This document shows, one piece after another, positions 58,072-64,000 of a stretch of DNA of 64,000 bases. The notes under the pieces were generated by a model. The model ran no database searches and was not told the origin of the DNA. It saw nothing but the letters and a program-made list of their open reading frames with translations. The stretch spans positions 1-64,000 of the forward strand of contig DYMU01000007.1 in NCBI GenBank assembly GCA_020721445.1. The letters run 5' to 3'. The first letter of the stretch is position 1, and every line of letters starts with the position of its first letter. The stretch comes from Gemmobacter nectariphilus. GTDB lineage: Bacteria > Pseudomonadota > Alphaproteobacteria > Rhodobacterales > Rhodobacteraceae. Both the position numbers and the translations under genes were made by a program.

Positions 58072-58672
58072 CGCGTGCCTTTCGTCCTGACGGATTGGTG
58101 TCATCGCGGCTGGCGACGATACGCGCCGCGGCATCCTCAAAGCTGATCCGCCAAGCCATCGCCATCTGGCGCAGTTGGGCATAGGCGTCTTCTTCGGTCT
58201 TGCCGCGCGCCGCCAGCAGGGTTACCGCGCGCACCACGGTCTGGCGTCCGTCAAGCCGGCGCTTCAGATCGGCAATTTCGGCAAACAATGCCCTTTGCGT
58301 GTCAAACGCATCGCGCGCAATCAGCAGGGCGGAATAGGCCCCGTTGTCGCCCACGGGTTTCAGAAGTTGCGCATGCGCCCCGGCGCGCAACGACCATTCG
58401 ATCCGTCCCGGCGCTTCTGACCCGATCAGGGCAACCATGGGCATGGGGGGCTGGCCCTCGGACCAGGGGAACATCCCGTCATGGCCCATATCGGCATCGA
58501 AGAACACATAGTCGGCCCCGATCGCCTGTGGCCCGAGTTCTGGCCAGGCTTCGGTGACTTGCAGACCAATGGCCATCAATTGCCGGGTCAGGGCATGGAC
58601 GATGGGGTGGGGGCGATGCAGGATCATGGCCTGCGCGCCGCCAAGGTCGGGAATGCGGATTGGTCGCCTCAT
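58052..58672 (-). CDS. AmiR-like ANTAR-domain antiterminator (second copy)
   Basis: A 206-residue protein with a degenerate receiver-like N-terminus, a coiled-coil (FAEIADLKRRLDGRQTVVRA) and a C-terminal ANTAR domain (LLAARGKTEEDAYAQLRQMA, ISFEDAAARIV). It shares layout with AmiR at 16693 but not close sequence. Its likely target is the leader terminator at 59782-59827. The start overlaps the stop of the AmiC-like gene (ATGA). Confidence 0.85.
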   Translation of the reverse strand: MRRPIRIPDLGGAQAMILHRPHPIVHALTRQLMAIGLQVTEAWPELGPQAIGADYVFFDADMGHDGMFPWSEGQPPMPMVALIGSEAPGRIEWSLRAGAHAQLLKPVGDNGAYSALLIARDAFDTQRALFAEIADLKRRLDGRQTVVRAVTLLAARGKTEEDAYAQLRQMAMAWRISFEDAAARIVASRDDTNPSGRKARDGRHDG

Positions 58673-59760
58673 GACACCACCCGCAAATGCGCGACGCCAC
58701 AGGTCTGCGGCGTCCGGGTCAGATAGGGATCGCCCGCAACGCCATTGCGTTGATGTATCACCCGGAACATCCCGCTTTCCACCCGCGCGATGATCGCGGG
58801 CAGCACGGTGTGATGCGTCTTGGGGTCGATGATCCCGCCCGGCATCCGATCGTCAGACAAAAGCTGTGACAACCCAAGGTCTTCGGCGCCGGGCCGCCCG
58901 GCCAACAGCCGGGCCAGTTCGCGCACCGCGGTAAAGGCCGCCGCCTCGTGTGACGATCCAAAACCCGCCCCACCCGGCCAGCCTGTGACACCCCGGAAAT
59001 ACGGACCAGCCGCGACCAGACCTTCGGCGGCAGCGCCAATCGCGGGAAGTTCACATTCGGTCAGGTTGCACGACAGCACCGGGCAATTCCACGGCTGGAA
59101 ACGGCTGTCATCCTGACCAAGTTGGCGATAGGCCGCCAGAAACTCATAGGACGACGGGCCGATCAGGGAATTCAGGATGAAATTCGGCTTGGCCAGCCGG
59201 ATCTCGTCGATCATCCGGCCCACATCGCGCGACCCGATCGGCAGATAGCGTTCGCCCGCGATGTCGCCGCCGGCCTGCATGATCCGTTCGCGGGCCAGAC
59301 GGTTCAGCTCCCACCCCCAGATGTAATTCGACCCGGTCAGATAGGCCCGGCGGCCATGGCTTGGCAGCACCCAATCCAGCAAGGGCAGCAAGTGCTGGTT
59401 AGGGCAGGCATGGGTATAGACGACATGGTCAGACGCCTCGAACCCCTCGTAAGGCACGGCATACCATAGCGTCCCCCCATGCCGTTCCAGCGTCGGGATC
59501 ACCTCTTTGCGGCTTGAGGATGTGACGCAGCCGATCACATGGCGGGCTGAGGTATCACGCAGGATTTCTTCGCACAGCGGGCCATACAAATCGACATTGC
59601 CGCCCGGATCACGTTCGACAGGCACAAAGGACAGATCAAGGTCCGGGTCGGCATTCAATTGCGCGATGGCGGCCAAGGCACCTGACCGGCATGCCTCGGA
59701 GATCAGGGAATAACTGCCTGATCGCGAATAGAGCAGACCGATTTCGATACGCCGCTTCAT
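58669..59760 (-). CDS. AmiC-like ligand sensor (second copy)
   Basis: About 363 residues of the AmiC/UrtA type I binding fold without a signal peptide (MKRRIEIGLLYSRSGSYSLI, YAVPYEGFEASDHVVYTHACP, GSNYIWGWELNR). It probably holds the next gene product inactive until an amide binds. The start ATG at 59760 is chosen because upstream codons run into the leader terminator; MGSGS five codons earlier is an alternative. Confidence 0.85.
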   Translation of the reverse strand: MKRRIEIGLLYSRSGSYSLISEACRSGALAAIAQLNADPDLDLSFVPVERDPGGNVDLYGPLCEEILRDTSARHVIGCVTSSSRKEVIPTLERHGGTLWYAVPYEGFEASDHVVYTHACPNQHLLPLLDWVLPSHGRRAYLTGSNYIWGWELNRLARERIMQAGGDIAGERYLPIGSRDVGRMIDEIRLAKPNFILNSLIGPSSYEFLAAYRQLGQDDSRFQPWNCPVLSCNLTECELPAIGAAAEGLVAAGPYFRGVTGWPGGAGFGSSHEAAAFTAVRELARLLAGRPGAEDLGLSQLLSDDRMPGGIIDPKTHHTVLPAIIARVESGMFRVIHQRNGVAGDPYLTRTPQTCGVAHLRVVS

Positions 59761-59781
59761 AGATCCGGACCCCATTGAACC

Positions 59782-59827
59782 AAAACACCCCGAAGCAGTG
59801 TCCGCAGACCTGCATTCGGGGCGTGTT
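59782..59827 (-). terminator. Leader terminator before the second amide operon
   Basis: On the minus strand ACGCCCCGAA and GCAG pair with CTGC and TTCGGGGTGT around an 11-base loop, followed by TTTTGGTTC. It lies 22 nt before the AmiC-like ATG with no minus-strand gene upstream, so it is a leader attenuator. Confidence 0.75.
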
Positions 59828-59831
59828 TGCC
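59820..59831 (-). promoter_or_regulatory. ANTAR-type hairpin overlapping the leader terminator
   Basis: On the minus strand the sequence is GGC-AAACAC-GCC, the same form and the same relation to the terminator as in the other two leaders. The loop has A at position 1 but C at position 4, so it is a weaker match. A first hairpin was not found. Confidence 0.45.
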
Positions 59832-60126
59832 GCGTTTTTTGATTTTCCAGAGCCTGATTGTTACTTTGATTTTCGACCAGATCAAAGTGCCATTCATCCG
59901 TTTGCCAGCGCATCGGCCCGGAATCCCCCGGCTTTCGATGCAGATGCCTGTTTTTTGGACGATCCTGTTCGATCCAGACCGCCTCTGGTGCCGGTTTTTG
60001 CATCCGCCCAAGCTTACGGTGATCCAGGTTGCGGCGCGGACGAAGCGGCGCATAGCAGCAATATCGGTATCCGTGCGTCGTCAGGAAGGTATGCTATGAT
60101 GCAGGCTTGATGGACAGGAGATGCCG

Positions 60127-60519
60127 ATGGCTGCGCTTCCCTTTGACAGTGACCGAGTCGAGGACCTCGTGCTGCGGTTTAACGCGGTGATGGCCAAGGA
60201 GGGGACCGTTACGCCCGACCTTGGCGGCAATGCGTCCGATGACGAGGTGGCGGTGACCTTGCAGGAAACCGAGGGTGATCTGAGTCGCGACGAGATCACC
60301 CAAGAGATTGAGAGCATGAATGACGAGCAGAAGGATGCGCTGGTCGCGTTGTTCTGGATCGGTCGCGGCGATGCAGAGCCGCAGGAATGGGAAGCCACCA
60401 AAGCGCTCGCCCGGCAACAACACGAAGGGCTGGTCAGCCGCTATCTGCTGGGCAAGCCGATGGTGGGTGAATACCTGACCGAAGGTTTGCAGAAGATGCT
60501 GGAGTACGGCGTCGACTGA
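60127..60519 (+). CDS. DUF3775-type protein
   Basis: About 130 acidic residues (SDRVEDLVLRFNAVMAKEGT, MNDEQKDALVALFWIGRGDA, VSRYLLGKPMVGEYL) matching the small DUF3775 family of proteobacteria. The function is unknown. The ATG at 60127 has AGGAG at 6 nt; the ATG at 60121 is too close. It diverges from the second amide operon. Confidence 0.78.
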   Translation: MAALPFDSDRVEDLVLRFNAVMAKEGTVTPDLGGNASDDEVAVTLQETEGDLSRDEITQEIESMNDEQKDALVALFWIGRGDAEPQEWEATKALARQQHEGLVSRYLLGKPMVGEYLTEGLQKMLEYGVD

Positions 60520-60848
60520 CCGGACCACCTGCCCGATCCCTTGCGCAGCTTGGCGACAGGCGGCGGCGCCTGGGTCGTGCCTGCCCCGACCGGCGCCATG
60601 ATGGCCGCCATTTCGCCGTTCGCACGTGCCGCAATCGCGCCGATCCTGACGCCTGCGTTCAGCCGGATCAAAGCCCGGCTGGGGCTTGGGCGGCGCATGG
60701 AAAGCAGGCCCGCCGACAGGCCGGTTTTGCCAAGACGGTTTCTGTGCGTTTTCGTCGACTTGATTAACCGATATGCGATATATCAGATTTACGATGGTCG
60801 CCCCCCGGCAGGTTGGAAAGGTGGGCTGCTTCACAGGAAGGATTGAAG
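60520..60848. other. Intergenic stretch before UspA gene
   Basis: About 330 bases. The 101-residue ORF at 60541 has an odd composition and no family I recognise. An AT-rich part near 60770-60800 may hold the UspA promoter; no FNR-type site was found there. Confidence 0.4.
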
Positions 60849-61703
60849 ATGCTCGCAAAGATTCTGGTCCCCGTGCGCGGCGATGGCATGGGCAAGACGG
60901 TCATCGCCCATGCGGCGGTTCTGGCGCATCGGCACAAGGCGCATATTATCGTCGCCCACTGTCGCCTGAACCCACAAGACATGATGCCCCACGGAATTCC
61001 GCTTCCGGCCTTTGCGCGCCAAACGATTCTGTCGCAGGCGGCACAACTGGCCGATCAGGAAGAGACGGCCCTGCGCGCGTCCCTTCACGTTTTTGCGGCC
61101 GATCTTGACCTTGTCGAGACCGACAAACCCGATGGCACCCATGCGACGGTTGAATTCATCGAGGAATTCGGCACCATGGCGGATGTGATCAAGCACAACG
61201 GGCGGCTGGCCGACCTGGTCGTGGTGGCCAAGCCGAACCGTGATCGCAACCTTGGCACCAATTCGCTGAAGTCGGGACTTTTCCAGACCGGGCGGCCGAT
61301 CCTGATGTGCCCCCCCCGAGCCGAGGTCGCAGGCGATTTTGCAGCACATCTGGCCGTCGCCTGGAACGGGTCACTTGAGGCGGCACGAACCGTCGCGCTG
61401 ACGCTGGATCTGGTGGCAGCGGCGGAAAAGGTGACGATACTGGCCGTGGGGCGCGGACAGCCACATGGGGCGTCGCCCGAAGAACTGCTTGACTACTATC
61501 GGCTGCGCGGGATCAGTGCCGAGATTTGCCGCTTTGAGGCCCGCACCCCCGGTCTGGCACTGCTGAAGAAAACCAAGGAAATCGGGGCAGGTGTTCTGGT
61601 TATGGGGGCTTATGGGCAAAGCCACGAGCGCGAGACACTTTTTGGCGGCAACACGCAGACCGTCGTGGACAAGGCCGATGTCCTTGTCGTGATGGCACAT
61701 TAA
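60849..61703 (+). CDS. UspA-family universal stress protein (two-domain)
   Basis: About 284 residues with two Usp domains (MLAKILVPVRGDGMGKTVIA; second half FAAHLAVAWNGSLEAARTVA) and a C-terminal VMGAYGQSHERETLFGG, the nucleotide-binding signature. ATG at 60849 follows AGGAAGG. Tandem UspA proteins are induced in starvation or low oxygen. It sits apart from the main stress island. Confidence 0.9.
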   Translation: MLAKILVPVRGDGMGKTVIAHAAVLAHRHKAHIIVAHCRLNPQDMMPHGIPLPAFARQTILSQAAQLADQEETALRASLHVFAADLDLVETDKPDGTHATVEFIEEFGTMADVIKHNGRLADLVVVAKPNRDRNLGTNSLKSGLFQTGRPILMCPPRAEVAGDFAAHLAVAWNGSLEAARTVALTLDLVAAAEKVTILAVGRGQPHGASPEELLDYYRLRGISAEICRFEARTPGLALLKKTKEIGAGVLVMGAYGQSHERETLFGGNTQTVVDKADVLVVMAH

Positions 61704-61824
61704 AAGATGTTTCCTGCACGCAACAAAAGATTGCCGGAAAAGAAAAATTGCTAATATAGTGTCGCACAGAGAGGTTCTGTCCACGCAGACGGTGCCCCGG
61801 TTCCACCACGGAGGAGAAAGTCTT

Positions 61825-62796
61825 ATGTTGATCACCAAGCGCGCATTCTTGACCTTGTCCTGCGCGGCCATCGCCGCGACCAACCCGGGCCTTGCCCTGG
61901 CACAGGAATGGCAACCCCGGCGTCCGATTGATTTTGTCATCATGGCAGGCCCCGGTGGCGGTGCCGACCAGATCGCCCGGTTCATCCAGTCGGTCGCAGA
62001 GAAAATGGATCTGTCACGGCGGCCCCTCGTGCCCAACAACAAGGGTGGCGGTTCGGGTGCCGAGGCACTGCTGCATGTCAGTGCTGCCAGCGATCCTGAC
62101 CACACCATCCTTGTGACGCTGAACTCTTTCTTCACCACGCCGCTGCGGCAAGACAATCTGGGGATCGACATCCAGACCTTCACGCCCATTGCGATGATGG
62201 GGGTCGATCCGTTCGTGCTGTGGGTTCATGCCAAGTCCGGCATCACGACCGTGGACCAGTTCGTGGAAAAGGCCCGCGCGATGAACGGCGAATTTGTCAT
62301 GGGCGGAACCGGGACGGGACAGGAAGACAGCATCGTGATCGCGTTTCTGTCCGGCGCCTATGATCTGAAGATCAAATACATTCCTTATGACGGCGGTGGG
62401 GCAGTGGCCCGCGATCTGGCCGGTCAGCAGGTGATGGCGACCGTGAACAACCCGGCCGAGGCCAAGGGGTTCTACGAGGCGGGCGACTTCGTTCCGCTGC
62501 TGGCCTTTTCGGATGAACGCCTTATGGCCTTTCCCGATGTGCCGACGATCCGCGAGTTGGGGCACGACTTTTCCTACTACAACCAGCGCGCCGTGGTCGG
62601 TGCGCCGGGCATGTCGGAAGAGGCCGCAGAATACTATCGTTCGGTCTTTACCAAGATCTACGAAAGCGAAGATTGGCAGGGCTACCTTGCCTCGGAAAGC
62701 CTGTCACCGCTGTGGATGAACGCCGACGAGCAGCGTGCCTATTGGGCGAAAGAAGTCGAAAGCCATCGCGCGCTGCTGGCCGCGCTGGACAGCTGA
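61825..62796 (+). CDS. TctC/Bug-type tricarboxylate-binding protein
   Basis: About 323 residues with a signal peptide (ITKRAFLTLSCAAIAATNPG, then ALAQE) and features of the Bug/TctC family (DFVIMAGPGGGADQIAR, PLVPNNKGGGSGAEAL, YIPYDGGGAVARDLAG). It captures a carboxylate for the TctB/TctA permease that follows. The ATG at 61825 has GGAGGAG upstream. Confidence 0.9.
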   Translation: MLITKRAFLTLSCAAIAATNPGLALAQEWQPRRPIDFVIMAGPGGGADQIARFIQSVAEKMDLSRRPLVPNNKGGGSGAEALLHVSAASDPDHTILVTLNSFFTTPLRQDNLGIDIQTFTPIAMMGVDPFVLWVHAKSGITTVDQFVEKARAMNGEFVMGGTGTGQEDSIVIAFLSGAYDLKIKYIPYDGGGAVARDLAGQQVMATVNNPAEAKGFYEAGDFVPLLAFSDERLMAFPDVPTIRELGHDFSYYNQRAVVGAPGMSEEAAEYYRSVFTKIYESEDWQGYLASESLSPLWMNADEQRAYWAKEVESHRALLAALDS

Positions 62797-62834
62797 CCCG
62801 CCGATGATCCGGATCTGAACGGCAGGGGACTTCA

Positions 62835-63338
62835 ATGCGCTACGGCGAAATCGTGACTGCGGGCGTCCTGGCGCTCTTCTCGATCTATCTCATGTGGAAG
62901 AGCGCCGACCTGCCGATCGGCTATATCGAGGGCAAGGGTCCGGGGGGCGGTGCCTGGCCGTTCTGGCTTTCGGCAATCATGCTGCTCTCTTGTATCGCCG
63001 TCATGATCAAATGGGTGCGTGGGACAAGCCCGCTGTCGCAGTCTGACGAACCGTTTCTGGATGGTCATGGCTGGCGGATGCTGGGGCTGGTCGGCGGCGG
63101 GCTGGTCGGCTTTGTGGCGCTGATAGCGGTCATTTCGATGTATGGCGCGATCGCTGTCTTCCTGCTGTATTACCTAAGGTTTCTGGGTCGGCATTCCTGG
63201 GCGTTAAGCATCGGGCTGTCGATTGCCACGCCGATCCTGTTTTTCTTCTTCTTTGAAGGGGCGATGCGGATCACCATGCCAACCGGCCTGCCGTTCACGG
63301 ACCCGGTGTTCGATTTTCTTTACGAAATCATCTACTAG
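62835..63338 (+). CDS. TctB-type small membrane subunit
   Basis: A 167-residue protein with four membrane segments (ITCTYP unlike; GAWPFWLSAIMLLSCIAVMI and GAIAVFLLYYLRFLG are visible). It matches the TctB family in size, topology and position between TctC and TctA. Confidence 0.85.
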   Translation: MRYGEIVTAGVLALFSIYLMWKSADLPIGYIEGKGPGGGAWPFWLSAIMLLSCIAVMIKWVRGTSPLSQSDEPFLDGHGWRMLGLVGGGLVGFVALIAVISMYGAIAVFLLYYLRFLGRHSWALSIGLSIATPILFFFFFEGAMRITMPTGLPFTDPVFDFLYEIIY

Positions 63339-63350
63339 GCGGTGTCTGCG

Positions 63351-64000
63351 ATGGAAATACTCTCGCTTCTTGGCAGCGGCATGTTGCTTGCCGTGCAACC
63401 TCTGAACCTGCTGTTGATCCTGTTGGGCGTTACGGTGGGCCTTTTCATCGGGGCAATGCCGGGGCTGGGGTCGGTCAACGGGGTCGCGATCCTGTTGCCG
63501 ATCACCTTTCTGGTTCCGCCCACAGGGGCGATCATCTTTCTGGCGGCGATCTATTACGGCGCCATGTATGGTGGGGCGATCTCGTCGATCACGCTTGGCA
63601 TTCCGGGGGCGTCGACGGCGGTCGCCACGACGTTTGACGGCAGGCCCCTTGCTCGGCAGGGCCGGGCCAGCCTTGCGCTGGTGACGGCGGCCTTGGCATC
63701 TTTCGTAGGGGGCAGCGTGGCCAACGTCATCTTCACGCTGTTCGCGCCGGTTCTGGCCAGTGTCGCACTGTCGTTCGGGCCGCCCGAAATCTTTGCCCTG
63801 ATGTTGCTGGCTTTTGCCACCTTTGTGGGTCTGGGCGGCGATGACATTGCCAAGACGATCTTTTCCATCTGTTTCGGGCTGGTTCTGGGGGCTGTCGGAT
63901 TCGATCAGATCTCGGGCGCACCGCGCCTTGTGCTGTTCGACATCACCGGATTTTTGCAGGGCATCGGCTTTCTGGTGCTTGCCATCGGCGTCTATGGCAT
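63351..64000 (+). CDS. TctA-type large permease subunit, 3' end outside window
   Basis: The frame runs open to the window end (216 codons), which is why the ORF track omits it. It starts MEILSLLGSGMLLAVQPLN and has the TctA glycine-rich region (GAMPGLGSVNGVAILLP, YYGAMYGGAISSITLGIPG). It forms the main channel of the tripartite tricarboxylate transporter. Full-length proteins have about 500 residues. Confidence 0.92.
   Translation, partial: MEILSLLGSGMLLAVQPLNLLLILLGVTVGLFIGAMPGLGSVNGVAILLPITFLVPPTGAIIFLAAIYYGAMYGGAISSITLGIPGASTAVATTFDGRPLARQGRASLALVTAALASFVGGSVANVIFTLFAPVLASVALSFGPPEIFALMLLAFATFVGLGGDDIAKTIFSICFGLVLGAVGFDQISGAPRLVLFDITGFLQGIGFLVLAIGVYG

Noticed and set aside
60541-60846. 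101-residue ORF before the UspA gene
   Set aside because: No ribosome site, odd composition and overlap with the UspA promoter region.
1-64000. CRISPR arrays, tRNA or rRNA genes, phage modules
   Set aside because: No regularly spaced repeats, no tRNA-like T-arm plus acceptor sets and no phage structural genes were seen.

Overview
The window looks like chromosomal DNA from a high-GC alphaproteobacterium, most likely Rhodobacteraceae/Rhodobacterales. This rests on base composition, Urt-like and TctABC-type uptake systems, an FNR-type stress cluster with a PHA-synthase-like gene, and protein style. The genus cannot be fixed from sequence alone. No tRNA, rRNA or CRISPR array was seen.

Layout. 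1-487 is a chimeric transposase remnant (IS110 body joined to an IS66 C-terminus). 966-5036 is one large NRPS-like gene (condensation, adenylation, carrier protein) fused to a membrane acyltransferase-3 domain. 5257-7673 (minus) holds an NCS1 permease and a MetX-family alpha/beta hydrolase. 8358-17298 (plus) is an extended amidase operon: Urt-type ABC importer, AmiE, AmiB, AmiC, AmiR. 17299-45889 is a stress/low-oxygen island: SDR pseudogene, P-type ATPase, PHA-synthase-like protein, BON-domain fragment, a sugar-type ABC transporter whose binding protein has an in-frame stop, FtsH, ACP, pyruvate-dehydrogenase-like E2 and E1, an acetyl-CoA synthetase-like enzyme, a small lipoprotein, a host-attachment-type protein, a phosphoribosyltransferase, cfa cut by an IS21 element, a Crp/Fnr regulator, Hsp20, an APH/ATPase protein and PEP synthase. 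45944-51379 has an RcnR-type regulator with an NreB-like exporter, then EF-hand proteins, cytochrome b561 and a two-component system. 51868-59760 (minus) is a second amide operon: AmiC-like and AmiR-like regulators, a dipeptide-type ABC importer and an acetamidase/formamidase. 60127-64000 has a DUF3775 protein, a UspA-type protein and the start of a TctCBA tricarboxylate-type transporter.

How the genes work together. Two AmiC/AmiR pairs appear to control amide uptake and hydrolysis by transcription antitermination. The leader before each of three operons (8210-8300 plus, 7771-7828 minus, 59782-59831 minus) contains a strong intrinsic terminator whose 5' arm is overlapped by a short hairpin of the form GGC-hexaloop-GCC, the arrangement expected of ANTAR-protein targets. 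The third operon, NCS1 permease plus hydrolase, has no regulator of its own, so I infer it belongs to the same regulon.

Separately, seven sites of the form TTGA(C/T)-N4-(A/G)TCA(A/T) lie before genes of the stress island. At least four sit so that a class II FNR promoter would leave a 5' UTR of about 30 nt. The island encodes a Crp/Fnr protein with the FNR-type ExxSR recognition helix, but its N-terminus seems to have been removed by the IS21 insertion. Other decay events are a nonsense codon in a sugar-binding protein, a 17-bp tandem duplication that frameshifts an EF-hand gene, and a gutted SDR gene.
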